From Mytilus californianus (Eukaryota; Mollusca; Bivalvia; Mytilida; Mytilidae): a stretch of 64,000 bases of DNA. Below the pieces are notes generated by a model, which ran no database searches, was not told where the DNA came from, and was given only the letters and a program-made list of their open reading frames with translations. Where the stretch lies: NCBI RefSeq assembly GCF_021869535.1, contig NW_026262701.1, positions 44,023,278 to 44,087,277 of the forward strand, given 5' to 3'. Within the stretch, counting starts at the first letter, position 1, and every line of letters starts with the position of its first letter. The position numbers and the translations under genes are program-made. Below are positions 1-11,550 of the stretch, piece after piece.

Positions 1-811
1 AAGTTAAATTGGTATTGACGATACCTGGCAAATTCGAATTCCCATGGCGGTTGAGGCATGCATAGCAAGAGTCGCTTATCCTGTATATTGAAATTGATTT
101 ACTAGATCGGAAATTAAACTACTAGTTCTCCTATATAACATTGAGTTTATATCATATTTTCAAACGACATATTTAGAGGATAGCTCATTCATTTATTGCA
201 ATTGGGCTATATATATATATATAATGATTTCTGCATATTGCTTTCCAAATGAAAGGTATTGCACATTATTTTAAAGTATTTTTGTGCGTCTATTTAAGAC
301 AATGCAATAAATCTAATTTTGAGTTTTGATAACGGTTCAGCTGGTGAATTATGTATGTCACGTTCACGTCTAGTTCTAAAATATTGTGCAACATTCCTTT
401 ACAGTAAATGTAACCTTTTAGGCATTTTTTAAAATTCAATTGTATTAGATTAAAACAAATCAGGCTTTTAGCTTCATCTGAAAAAATATTGAGTAAACGG
501 TAAAATATTATTGACGAGTACTAAAATGTACATTACTGTCAAATGGATATTGGTTGATTTGATAAAAAAACACAAATTATGAGTGTATTGTTGTAAATTT
601 TTTTATGATGATATATTTATCGATATAGAAAAATAAAGGTGATTTTTTCTTCCGTTTGTGAATCATTTTTATTTTCGTTAACTGATAGTTAATAAAGCAC
701 GGGTATGCATTGTTCTTTTAAGAACTTTTTCCCCAACTATAACACTTGTTAGTTTTGGAATTGCACCATCATGATGATTTGTATTTAAATTATCGCAAAA
801 AACCGATATAC
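1..811. other. AT-rich non-coding, probably intron of the SAMHD1-like gene
   Basis: No ORF with protein-like composition and no recognised repeat were seen, apart from a short TA run near 212-223. If the SAMHD1-like gene continues leftward, as its missing C-terminal exons require, this stretch is intronic. That is inference. Confidence 0.4.
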
Positions 812-1320
812 ATAAAATTGAGAATGGAAATGGGGAATGTGTCAAAGAGACAACAACCCGACCACAGAACAGACAACAGCAGAAGGCCACCAACAGGTCT
901 TCAATGCAGCGAGAAATTCCCGCACCCGGAGGCGTCCTTCAGCTGGCCCCTAAACAAATATATATACTAGTTCAGTGATAATGAACGCCATACTAAACTC
1001 CAAATTGTACACAAGAAACTAAAATTAAAAATAATACAAGACTAACAAAGGCTAGAGGCTCCTGACTTGGGACAGGCGCAAAAATGCGGCGGGGTTAAAC
1101 ATGTTTATGAGATCTCAACCCTCCCCCTATACCTCTAGCCAATGTAGAAAAGTAAACGCATAACAATACGCACATTAAAATTCAGTTCAAGAGAAGTCCG
1201 AGTCTGATGTCAGAAGATGTAACCAAAGAAAATAAACAAAATGACAATAATACATAAATAACAACAGACTACTAGCAGTTAACTGACATGCCAGCTCCAG
1301 ACTTCAATTAAACTGATTGA
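812..1320 (-). repeat. Truncated retroelement 3' tail (mussel dispersed repeat)
   Basis: This is nearly identical to 42484-42995, 47614-48125 and 53007-53520, where the same sequence sits directly downstream of an RT coding fragment on the minus strand. Here only the 3' tail is present, so it reads as a 5'-truncated insertion. Landmarks are the GC-rich CACCCGGAGGCG block at about 925 and the GACTTGGGACAGGCGC block at about 1062. On the minus strand it ends in CCATTCTCAATTTTAT. Short ORFs on both strands here are incidental. Confidence 0.75.
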
Positions 1321-3865
1321 CATGTATAGGCTAATGCTAAAAAGTGTTCTATGGTATCTGAATTGTTTTGTTTCTACGTTTTTTAGTACGATTTGAATGG
1401 TTTTGTTTTCTATAACTATTTAGTACGATTCGTATTTCAATCCAAAACCTGACAGAGAGCAGGCTATTTATTGATACGACAGACGCGAGTCTATATAAGA
1501 TTCTCCAGTGGTGCTTGAATCAAAACAGTCGGGTGGCGACGTTAAAAGGCATTAAAAATAAAAAATTTCGAAAGTTGTGCCAAATACGGTAGCAGAAAAC
1601 TTGGTGTTTCGAATAATCAACATAATCATTTATGAAACATTTTTAAATATGGAATTCGCCGGTATATTTCAAATATACAAATAAAAGTTATCTGCGCACA
1701 TGTTTTTATTAAAACAAGACGTTTCAGAAAGAAAAAAAACGTGAGTTAACGAGAACAAGTAGGAGTACCTAATTTTAATTACCTCATACAAAAATCTTTT
1801 GTTTTCTTCTCTCCCCTCATATGGATATGCCTATAGATAAAAAAAATGCCTTCACTATTGTGATGAAACAAGTTATTTTAGTGAATAAATTGTTTAATTG
1901 TAAATTGACATTTGATTTTTAAACTCAGAAGTCAATAAAAAACCGACAACGAAATAATAAAATTGAGTTCTTCTTTTTCACGATTTTTCACCTTTTTTTA
2001 ATTTAAGATAAAAAGTCAAGGCTTGGAAATTCATCACATTTCATTTTGGATACACTAATAGATGCTAAATTCTTCAAGCTTTATGGAGTTATAAATTTTG
2101 TTTCATTCATATATTTTAATATCTGATTAACTATGTTAAATACACACCGTTATCTTCACCATATGTTTGATTTTTTACGTATAAAAAATTAAGCCGATAC
2201 TTATACGGAATCTATTGGGAATAAGCCGTATGATTATTGATATTCCTTTGTGAAACCCGAAAGCTGTGAATGTAAGATACTTAAAGTATTTATCGAACAT
2301 CAAACACTAAATGTTAGTGTAAGAAAGAATTAGCTCATGAATTAAACAACCCCATCCGAACTTACAACCACGGCATTTTACAGTCAAAGTTTTTGACGTA
2401 TTTGATATGTTGCTTAGTGCTTACAGTGTTTTGGAGTTCGTTGTTTTTGATATACTATTTTTAAAGCGGCTACAGTAGTGTACCGATATTCAAATCTCGT
2501 TACTACATTACAAATTTCCAAATCAAGATACAGATTTCTGATGGAATCTCATGAACTTTAAACATAGCGCAACCGGGTAAGCCAACAAGGAAGGTTATCT
2601 TGATATGCGTTCATCACCCTCCATGTTTTATTTATCCTGATATGCGTTCATCACCCTCCATGTTTAATTTATCTTGATATGCGTTCATCACCCTCCATGT
2701 TTTATTTATCTAATCTGTCTGTTTTATTCTAGCTATGAGCTTCAATTTAAAGTTGCAAGGTAGCAAATTAGCATCAAAATGATGTACTTTAAGGATTATT
2801 CAGTCGTAACGAATTCAGTGACCCCTATGAGTTGTATTCTTTTTTAAATGGATAAAATAACATAATTTGATATACCTCAAGGCTTTTAAAAAAATTTACT
2901 TGGAAAATCTACCTTTTTCTAGTTGGCTAACACATGTTACATTTTTGAAAAGTGTATTCGTTCTTGTAGTAACATTGTCTTGTTGCGTACTTGCATACTA
3001 TTATAAACTCGGGTGACTTATGTCTTAGGTGATGTTAAAGGTCCTGATCCGTGGTCTTTTGCTCTGCATGTTTATTTTTCCATAAAGAGTTTGCTTACAT
3101 AGATGTTTGTTGAATTTATCAATAACTTTTCCTTTAATTTATAGCTTACCATACAGCGTGGTCATTTCGTCATCCAGAAAGACCACCTGTTACTTATGGG
3201 TGTCTTTTTTCCGTTAAATCACGCTTTTGCTTCAAATTGGATGCAAATGCGATTTAGAATAGTTTTTTTTATAGTTTCTTTTTTTTCATTTTGAAATATT
3301 TGTTTCTATAAAAATTATTTAGTTTCAATTTGTTTTATAAAGAGAGGGTTAGTTGCTCTGACGGCGTGCTACGACTTTTAAACATGAAGACGTCCAAGAT
3401 CTGAATTATTTTGTTTTAAATATTTACGTGTTTTATGTAATGGTTTATATTTCTTTAAGTATACACATCATTTTATTCGGGAAATATACGAACCTCACAA
3501 ATATCATCAGGAAATATAAAGAAATTGAATGGAAGCAAAAGATGTTAAACTACATTTTCTTATTCCTTATAATGTGCAGAAGGAGAGTTTAGAATGATGC
3601 TTTATATAAATTTTCAACTTATATTAAAATACTATTCCGACAAACTTTCATCATATGAGGGGTATTTATTTGTGTGACTTACTTGTTGATGATGAACCGT
3701 GAAAACAATATTCAGCGAATTAAAAAAAAATCAAATAGGGTTGTATGTATAATTTATGATAACTACAAAATAAGGTATTAACCAAAATTTTTTATTGAAT
3801 TTACGAAAATTGGTAGCCACGAAAATCAATAGATTCACTGTATTATATATATAAAATGGTTTTAC
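1321..3865. other. Non-coding stretch, probably SAMHD1-like intron
   Basis: AT-rich. I searched the minus strand by eye for the next SAMHD1 exon (the segment around the fourth metal-ligand Asp) and did not find it. The only structure seen is the 37-bp tandem repeat listed separately at 2595-2710. Confidence 0.4.
2595..2710. repeat. 37-bp tandem repeat, three copies
   Basis: The phrase TGATATGCGTTCATCACC starts at 2601, 2638 and 2675, an exact 37-bp spacing. The copies differ by single bases (TTATCT versus TTATCC, and TTTTATTT versus TTTAATTT). Confidence 0.9.
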
Positions 3866-4009
3866 TCTATTTGTATCCTTTTGGGGTCCTAGAATCTGTT
3901 CCCGGATGAACGTCTGGTCCTTATCGCCTACACCATACTTTTTGAATTCCTCCTCTAGTTTATTGTCTTTTATTAGAAAATCAAACATCATTTTTGAAGC
4001 ATCCTCATG
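3866..4009 (-). CDS. SAMHD1: SAMHD1-like dNTPase, exon D (internal, partial gene)
   Basis: Last exon of the gene inside the window: 48 codons, phase 0 at both ends. The acceptor is TTTACAG before CAT GAG at 4009 and the proposed donor is AGA|GTAAAA at 3866/3865. It begins HEDASKMMFDFLI and includes FIREQILGPQ, matching the vertebrate segment that starts at the catalytic His (human H233, THE) and runs to IKEQIVGP. SAMHD1 cleaves dNTPs to deoxynucleosides and triphosphate, controls dNTP pools and is nuclear in vertebrates. The following exon, with the metal-ligand Asp equivalent to human D311, is not in this window. The 174-aa ORF over 3731-4255 is this exon plus intron read-through, so its start Met is not a real start. 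Confidence 0.88.
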
Positions 4010-5722
4010 CTGTAAATAAACAAACATAATCAAAGAAATACTGTTGCATGGTAATGTTTGCAGTAAAATAGTTGAACCATTTGAACGTTCAATTGACGTT
4101 ATCTGCCATTTTCTGAAAATATTTTGTTTTAAAGCAGCGTATCCTTCTTCTCTTTCATTCATTGCTATAATACCTTGCAGTTTTGAAATTTGAAGTACCA
4201 TGATGCTTTTCAAGATGCAAAAATTAATTTTGTTCATATTGGTGTATGTGGGCATCTTTATAGCCAGAAATATCTACGTGGTAGAACAACGAAAAACTGG
4301 TGAAGATGAAGTATTCCATAATATTATTTTTTCCTTTGAGCTATTGGTTCTTTTGAAACGGACTGAAATGGCAGAACATGCTAATGGATACCTTTCAATT
4401 AGGTGTAGTTTTATTCCATTTATCATCTTTATCCGTCACAAGATAAATAACGTGACATGTATCCAATTAGAAAACTATGATACTACACAGGCTTGCATCT
4501 AAAGCAATACATACACATGACTTCGCACGTACACAAACTATTTTTTATATTACACAGTTACGTGCGTTTGTTTTCATTTCTTCTAAAATAAGACGCATTC
4601 GATTTGTTATGTTTACTGGATAACAAACCATTGTTTTGATTCTTCACATTTCTTTGTAATTTCTTTTTATAGCTTCATGTTAAAAAAAATATTTGCTAAT
4701 GTCAGATATATGTAATATTCATTTATTTTTTTTTATTTATGTATGTATTAAAGAGGACGTTACAATATTGAAAATATCTCTCTGAACCATATGTCCTTTT
4801 GAACAATAAAATATGTTTAAGATTTGAACTCATTCTCATCAATGAAACCCATGTAATAAGTTGTCGATAAACAGTAAGGTAATGGGCATCAATTGCAATA
4901 TCCAGGGATTATGGATGTAACATTTTCATTTGACCTAAAATACAACAATTTCCTAATCAATCTATTTTAATTCTGAGGAAATTTTATTTGTTAATTTACA
5001 TTTTTTCTCCTGAATGATGTTTGTTTTAAATATTTCTTAAAAAGAAAACCTTCTAAAACAAAACAAACACTGTCATTTGATTTTCGTGATGACCATTTGA
5101 ATAGAAGTATAATTATGAAAACAAGCGAGTCGAGAAAAAATTTGAAATGGAATTAAAAACAGTGTTCAAAAACATAAAACGGTTTCCTTAGTGACATTTG
5201 ATATACTATAGTCTAACAGTTTATAATTACTTTCTAACATCGTTTGTACAATCATAGCTTAAAAAATATATATAACGTTTTAATATTTTTTTTTTTCACT
5301 TTGAAACGATATGCTATTATATTTGTTTTTCGTTTATCTGTTTGGTACATAAATGAGATAATTGATTTTCTAGATTGAACTGTTTCACATTTTGTTATGT
5401 TAAGGTAGAAAAGGTAACTATAGTTTCTTAAATCTGCTTCATCTGGTTTTTGCTGGTTAGTTGTCTCATTAGAAGTCGTATCACATTTTTATTTATTTTT
5501 TTGTATTTTATGTATATTCTATTATCCAACAAACTAAATATGTTCAAAAAGATTCAAATGGCAGAAGTGGCATTTAGCAAGCGACAATAAGCGTGTTGTA
5601 TTTCTTGCATAATACGTTTTCTGTTTTATTTATTTTTTTATATTTGATATTTTGACACGAATGTGAACAGTTAACATATATTCCATTTTAATGGTCATTT
5701 TCCCATACGATTATAAATATAC
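4010..5722 (-). other. Intron between SAMHD1-like exons C and D
   Basis: AT-rich, with GTATAT donor and TTTACAG acceptor. It holds a roughly 110-bp segment (about 4128-4240) that resembles 6130-6215 in the next intron upstream. Nothing else was recognised. Confidence 0.6.
4128..4240. repeat. Intronic segment duplicated at 6130-6215
   Basis: Both copies share AAAGCAG(C/T)GTAT, then CTTTCATTCATTG(C/A)TATAATACC, then CCATGAT...TTTTTCAAGAT and AAAATTA.T...GTTCAT in the same order and orientation. The two copies lie on either side of exon C. Confidence 0.6.
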
Positions 5723-5793
5723 CTTCCATTTAAATCCTGGTATTGCTTCTGGTATGAATTTAGCATCAAACAAATGAGAAAATGGTCCATGGC
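5723..5793 (-). CDS. SAMHD1: SAMHD1-like dNTPase, exon C
   Basis: A 71-nt exon. The acceptor CTTTTAG ends at 5794 and the donor is TGGAAG|GTATAT. Its first two bases complete a Gly codon begun in exon B, giving the motif GHGPFSHLFD, the HD-domain signature with the catalytic His and Asp (human H210 and D218). It ends ...PGFKWK and joins exon D at HED, matching human KWTHE. The phase agrees at both joins, which strongly supports a real spliced gene. Confidence 0.9.
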
Positions 5794-5857
5794 CTAAAAG
5801 TTTAAAATCAAATTAAGATAAAACCTGAATTTTCCCAGGGACAAATACTTCTTTTTC

Positions 5858-6118
5858 CTACGAATGTGTTAAGCTTTTCAGGAGACGATTACTCTGTCGA
5901 CGCACCCATTCTCGATTCCTATTGGACTTCATCGACTCCGTCCGTTTTGTATTTGCTACCTTGCTTTGTATTTTGTAAATCGATTGGCGATATTTGAACA
6001 CCGGCCAACAACTGTTGTCTAATTTTAGACAATTGCTCTTACAAATATTTTTGTAAAATGTTTGATTGTTATATTGAAAATTAAAAGTGAGAGTAAATGT
6101 GCTGGAAATAAAAAACAA
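5858..6118 (-). other. Unidentified 86-codon ORF in SAMHD1-like intron
   Basis: I do not recognise this ORF. Its C-terminal half is basic and protein-like (NREWVRRQSNRLLKSL) and more GC-rich than the surrounding intron. The N-terminal part looks like translated AT-rich intron. It could be a piece of a mobile-element protein or a chance ORF. It lies on the SAMHD1 strand but breaks no SAMHD1 homology. Confidence 0.2.
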
Positions 6119-6540
6119 AATATTGTGTTACAAAGCAGTGTATTCTACTCTTTCATTCATTGATATAATACCATGATATTTTTTTCAAGATACCAAAATT
6201 ATTATGTTCATCTTTTACTAGTAAATGAACTTCAGTCTTAAGCGGTTAATTTGAACTTAACATCATCTGAAAAATCAGACCAATAAATTATTAAAGTCAA
6301 TGTTAGTCTTCCAGTCAGTTTTCAAACTTATGTACTGCGGACAGTTCGCTTGCAGTCAATTTACTGCTGTTCATTAGCTTTTCAGATAATTCCGTATTAT
6401 GTTGATGTGTACAGGTAAATAACAATTACTGAACAGTCTTAACATATACTGAACAGATCTTTAATGACTGCAAGCAAACATTAGGATTAAATATGTGATT
6501 TCAAACTGCAAAGCTGATAAAACAACATGTAAAATAAATA

Positions 6541-6900
6541 CTAAAATTGAGAAAGGAAGTGGGGAATGTATCAAAAAGACAACAACAAGACCAAAATGAG
6601 CAGAAAACAGCCGAAGGTCACCAATGGGTCTTCAACACAGCGAGAAAAAACCCGCACCCGGAGGCGGGCTTCAGCTTGCCCGTAAAGAAAAATGTGTACT
6701 AGTTCAGTGAAAATGGACGTCATACTAAATTCCAAAACATATAAATGAACTAAACTCAGTTTAAAAGAAGTCCGAGTCCGATGTCAGAATAGGAAACAAA
6801 AGAAACTAAGCAAAATGACAATGATACATAAATTAACAAAGGACTACTAGCAGTTACTGACATGCCAGCTTCAGACCTCAATTAAACTGATTGAAAGATT
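6541..6900 (-). repeat. Internally deleted copy of the retroelement 3' tail
   Basis: Same family as 812-1320: the CACCCGGAGGCGGGCTTCAGC block, TACTAGTTCAGTGAAAATG, and the end TTCAATTAAACTGATTGA. The central GGGACAGGCGC...CCCTCCCCC portion is missing. It is more diverged than the copies at 42, 47 and 53 kb, so it is probably older. Confidence 0.7.
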
Positions 6901-8421
6901 TTTTTTCCCGGTTTCCGTCCCAAAAAGTATTTCTCTGGGGAAGAGTTACTAAACAAAACCAAAAGGATCAAGGCCATTATCATTAACTTATGCAGACATG
7001 ATTAATGAAAAACTCTATGAAAAGTATGTGTACTTCAATCTTTCTGAAATGAAAGCATAGACGAACATTACAAACAACCTGATGTAAGTACAAATTCGGT
7101 GATAAGTCTAATTTGGTGATGTCAAATTTTAGGAATAGACGTTTTTCATAACGATCATTGCAACCAACTTATCATCACAATTTTGTTTAATGAGCAACCT
7201 GACAGGTTCAATTGGTGGATCAGGTACTGTCAACCTTTCTGAAATGACCCATTATTTTAATGTGAGGTTGGTTCTGCTCATTTTTTGGTTTTCTTGGTGA
7301 AGTGTTTTGTTATTAATTGTTGTTTGTCTATTCGTCATTTTTTGGGGCTTTTGTGTCGTTTAATATTTTGTATCATATTCTACAAAAAAAAAACTTCAGA
7401 TACTCATAAGACACTAGTCAGTTAGGCAGTATTTAAATTTTTGAATTTGTTTTGCATATTTGCATTTGGGCTTCAAACGTTTTGAATTAACTATAACACT
7501 ACATGAATTGCGAAAATAGCCTCATTTTGAGATAGTCAATATTTATGTATGAGCATTATCTGTAACCAATAAGATATTTTGCGACAAAATGCATTGTATT
7601 TATGTTTTACAAATATGTAATTGTGTCTAAAAAATCTTTTTGTGAATGGCTGTTGCTTTTATTTTCAATTTCAACCTGTTTATGAAATCACAGTGGCATC
7701 ACTAGTGCAGTTACACATTAACGTAGCGTATTTACTTGACGATATCGGGATATTAGTATTTAGTCGAATCTTAACAGAAAGTTGTGATAATATTAAAAAA
7801 CAGACACGGATAGAAAGTAATAAAAAATGTCAAAATGTTCAGGCTTAAATTACATCTGTATTTGGGTAATTTGATGCATGCATACGATCTGTATTGTGTC
7901 TTATACTATTAGAGGCAAATTATAGGTAAACACGTTAATTATGAGCTATGAAAGTCAGGTAGTTTGTGCGTTTTTCTGAGTAATTTCAAAACATTTTAAA
8001 CAAATATACTTTACTGTGGGTTAGCATTTGTTAGTTGTCACTATCCTTTAAATTAACAACTGTTGGTTATATTGATTATTTATAATTTTCATTGAAGGTG
8101 GAGCACGAATGCTGTGTTAATTATTTCTTTTGATGTATGCAAGAGTGATATCCCTTTGTACTATGTCTGAACTCGAAAAAGTCTATTGAATATATGCGTG
8201 TATTGTCTCCCTTGAACAGGTTCATAATTTTACATTTACGTATAGTTATTTGATTTAATTCTAAATTACAAAATTTATGAATTTAATAGATTTTAGTTTT
8301 TATTATTGGTTTATTAAAAACATTCATGTATATTCATAATCTTATTTATATATTTTGAAACGTTTACAATTACTATGTATCAATATAAAGAACCTTTCAT
8401 ATTTTTTCAATATTATTTTAG

Positions 8422-8580
8422 TTACATTTAAATAACAATTTCACCAACCGTGCAAGACCCTCGGGGGTAGTCAATGCCGTTATTAACTCCTCTCTACAAC
8501 AAGATACTTGGATTAATGAGGCATCTTACTGTGAGAGTGCATATAGTGTTGTTGCTACAAACTTTGAAAGCCGCATTATG
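8422..8580 (+). other. Possible antisense exon, unidentified
   Basis: An open stretch of 53 codons, phase 0 to phase 0, lies between a candidate acceptor TATTTTAG (ends 8421) and a candidate donor ATG|GTAATA (8581). It is clearly less AT-rich than its flanks and reads protein-like (for example SSLQQDTWINEASYCESAYS). It sits on the plus strand inside a SAMHD1-like intron. The product is unknown; it could be an exon of an overlapping gene, a retroelement scrap or chance. Confidence 0.25.
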
Positions 8581-9518
8581 GTAATATATTATATATAAAA
8601 CTATCTGTTTATTTATAATTTGAGGTAAAATATTCAGGTGAACAACACACGTGTTATTTGACACCTGTAGTCATTCTGCTGTCAAGGATACGCGGTTTTA
8701 AGTTGTTGTCCGCATCATCTTACCTATAACAACATTGATCCTGCTATTTGTAAAAATAATTTGTTGCTTTAATATATATACGGTGTATATAATTATGTCA
8801 GAATTCAAATGAAGCAGACAAATTGCCTTTTATAGTTGCATTACTTGATTCCCTAAAGACAAATACATGTATGCTGTGACAACTCTAACACAAACACACA
8901 AGATACACATACGCACAAACACAAAAACAGAACACCATAAGCACCACTTTATTCTAGAAAATTCATACCTTTGTCAAATTTGTTAGTGAGAAATTATGAT
9001 TGGAACCTACGTAAAGCATTTGAACTTTTATGCAAAAGACTATACATGAAAACCGAATTATATTATCTCCCCATAATGATAAAATGTTGGGAAAATTAAC
9101 CAGAGTTATTTTACATTAATCATAAAGAGGGGCTAGCAAACAATTTTTAATTTGAGCTTAATTAACGTTAAAACGATTTTCCACTAAAAATGAATGTTAC
9201 TTTATTCAATTATAAGGACTTAGTTACCCAAATCCACTAATTTTACTTTTTTTGTAATGTCAGCTGAGGCCAAATAATAGCTACGATTGATTATGTCTCA
9301 GTCCTGCTAAGTACGACAACTTAACTCCTTATTGGAATTAAAACGCTAATCGTGTGTGTTGACCTTCTCGAGATATTTTTGACAGCTAATATAGCTGATT
9401 CTTTTTTTCAAAGAATGTTATGTATAATAAGTAGTTCTATTCTTTCAGTTTCTCCATATCGATCATTAAAATTTAAAATGTAAAATAACAATATAGTAAA
9501 AACATTATACTATCTTAC

Positions 9519-9634
9519 CGATGTCATGACAAAGACCAGCTATTTCTACACACAGTATATCTTTATCTGATATATCTAAATCTGGTTGTCGCTTCTGTAA
9601 TATCCGCGCTAGCTGTCCAGCTAAATGACATACT
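9519..9634 (-). CDS. SAMHD1: SAMHD1-like dNTPase, exon B
   Basis: A 116-nt exon: one base completing the codon from exon A, 38 codons, and one base carried into exon C. The acceptor is TTTTGTAG and the donor is ATCG|GTAAGA. It encodes VCHLAGQLARIL...DISDKDILCVEIAGLCHDI. The closing CHD is the HD pair that gives the superfamily its name (human H206/D207). The match to human GVCYLAG...IAGLCHDLGH runs over the whole exon without gaps that break phase. Confidence 0.92.
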
Positions 9635-10465
9635 CTACAAAAGTATTCTCAGTTTTAAGATTAATGATATTGTTATATAAAAATAAAAACATCTATGATT
9701 GCCAATGTGACAAATATCAGACAAAGACAAATAAATTATGTCAACCATTAGCATAACCAATACTGTGTAGAAAGCTATAAAAGTCCCCGACATAGTAATG
9801 ATTATTATATGATAACGTTGGTATCCGTTAAGACTCAAATTATTTCTTTATTCTACAAACTTTTATTCTTTTCTTGGTTATTTCAATAAAAAGTTTTGTT
9901 TTAAACTGAAGCCATTTATATGAAAATAGCTTTTATAAACAGTCCTTTAATTTGGATAATTGTATGTTAATATTAAATATTTAAAATAGATAGCATAAGA
10001 GAATTTGTTAACTCCCTGTTATGAAATGAACTAAAACTACAGTCTATTTGCTATCATAAGCTTTTTAATCACATGAGGAAACAATACAATATCACATGCC
10101 ATTGTTTAAAGCCAAATAATAATCTATGACTTTTATTATTTTTTTCCAGTTTGTCGATCATATAAATGATTGCAACTTACAGGAACAACTGGAAAGCAAC
10201 GAATGTGTTAAAAAAATTAGTAGCTTCAGAATCAAATGTGACCTTAACCGAATAGCCACATCAATATATGGTCAACTATAACATAGAATAAGAATACTAG
10301 TATATTCTTCAAGTGAACATGCATGTTCCATTAAAAACTTTTACTACCATGATCATTTAGAAAAAAAGGGAAGTATTGACATTTTGTATATACTGGTTTT
10401 CCAATTGAGATAATCCGTACTGATCATAATTGAGTTATATATTTGAAACACATCCTTTCACTCAC
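9635..10465 (-). other. Intron between SAMHD1-like exons A and B
   Basis: AT-rich. The donor is TTGG|GTGAGT at 10465. No repeat or coding signal was recognised. The 67-aa minus ORF at 9635-9838 is translated intron. Confidence 0.6.
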
Positions 10466-10626
10466 CCAATACAATGTTCAAATCTGTTGTTTGAAGCTCC
10501 AGGATAAACAAAATAGCACGCTCCTATCTGTTTTAAATCTCTTAGTCTTTGAAACTGTGGTGTATCTATGATTTTAACACACAGTGGATGTACTTCTATA
10601 TGACCATGAATTGGATCGTTAAATAT
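10466..10626 (-). CDS. SAMHD1: SAMHD1-like dNTPase, exon A (first exon in the window)
   Basis: A 161-nt exon with acceptor TTTATTTAG at 10627. It begins [15 protein letters not shown] and continues [11 protein letters not shown], then [14 protein letters not shown]. These are the hallmark N-terminal HD-core motifs: D..QF.R.LR carries the residues that contact the allosteric GTP in human SAMHD1 (D137, Q142, R145), and NRFEH carries the first metal-ligand His (H167). The exon starts at human residue about V117, so any N-terminal SAM domain and the start codon must lie in upstream exons, none of which I could find up to 64 kb. Assignment to SAMHD1 rather than another HD hydrolase rests on near-continuous identity of the motifs over four exons. 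Confidence 0.92.
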
Positions 10627-11165
10627 CTAAATAAAAGTAACGGTATATTATGTATTTGTTATAATTCTGTGCGCATGTAAAGTTAACAACTTACCCATGT
10701 TATCGTAAAAATACTATTATCAGACACATATAATTTTGAGAAAGGGAACCCCTTACGTTAAGCGAATAGATGTTTTTGCTTTTGAATATCACGTTCCTAG
10801 TGCAATTGAATGTAGGGACCAACTTTTCCTATGTTTCACTGAATTTCAATGCATATTTCATAATGCATGTTTGGTCCATAAAGATGTAAAGCTTTATTGT
10901 TGTGCCTGTGAATACTATATCGGAATCCTTGATTTTGCAGCAGTCGACAAAGACTAATTGAAATTGACCCAAAGTAATTGTTAGCTATGTTGATAATACT
11001 GATGAAAGCCCCAAAATATAGCAAATAGTTCACTGTCTTAGTCGGTTCTATGTAAAGAGTCAAATATCGGGCAATTGTATAAGATATTGTCAATAGAATA
11101 TCTGTTCCAAAGTGTATTCCAATTATTCATATACATCGCTTCAAAAGTCCAAAAGTCTAAAAAGA
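10627..11165. other. Non-coding stretch between exon A and the large inverted-repeat element
   Basis: AT-rich. Small overlapping ORFs at 10736-10957 (+) and 10836-11093 (-) have no recognisable features. No promoter was identified, so it is not clear whether the 11-22 kb element sits in a SAMHD1 intron or upstream of the gene. Confidence 0.4.
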
Positions 11166-11177
11166 CAAATTCATGTA
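11166..11177. repeat. 12-bp direct repeat, left (possible target-site duplication)
   Basis: CAAATTCATGTA directly abuts the left terminus of the inverted-repeat element and recurs at 21968-21979. On the right, seven bases (TCCATCT) separate the repeat from the terminus, so the exact boundary is uncertain. Confidence 0.45.
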
Positions 11178-11550
11178 TGTGAAGTTAGCGGCCGGTTCGT
11201 TATTCGATATTCGATATTCAATATCGGTTCGATATTCAAATTTAGTTGAAAATCATAAAAAAATTAAATATTCCATAACATTAAAAGCATGATTTTCATA
11301 GTTAAAAGGACTGAAAAGATGCGTAGGAAATCGTTAAAAGACCCCTTCAAGCTGTCGTAAATTTCGAATATAAACCCTTATGTAAGTTGCCTATTTGTCT
11401 TTATGTAATATAGATTTTTATCAATAAAACGACTTCAAAGATGTAATTTTATAAATAATATTTCTTAAAACAAAAACAGAAACCGATCACTCTAGAAACA
11501 TTTAGAAATATAAATAGAAATATTTATGGAAAGCCCCAAAAAAAAGAAAT
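11178..11550 (+). repeat. Left outer terminal inverted repeat
   Basis: Matches the reverse complement of 21435-21960: TGTGAAGTTAGC at the end, then TTCGTTATTCGATATT, then GGAAATCGTT, then CCCCTTCAAGCTGTC, and finally the junction TTATGGAAAGCC followed by an A run. It contains GATATTC palindromic subterminal repeats (11201-11240). Confidence 0.8.

Larger units (their letters stand above)
5794..9518 (-). other. Long intron between SAMHD1-like exons B and C
   Basis: A 3.7-kb AT-rich intron. It holds the duplicated intronic segment at 6130-6215, a retroelement tail at 6541-6900 and two unexplained ORFs listed separately (5858-6118 minus, 8422-8580 plus). Nothing was recognised in 6901-8421 or 8581-9518. 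Confidence 0.6.

Noticed and set aside
746..970. Small ORFs on both strands over the GC-rich repeat core
   Set aside because: They fall in the 3' untranslated tail of a retroelement; no protein features.
1..3865. A fifth SAMHD1 exon with the last metal-ligand Asp
   Set aside because: I looked on the minus strand for the conserved DKWDYFARD-type segment and saw no match, so it is probably left of the window.
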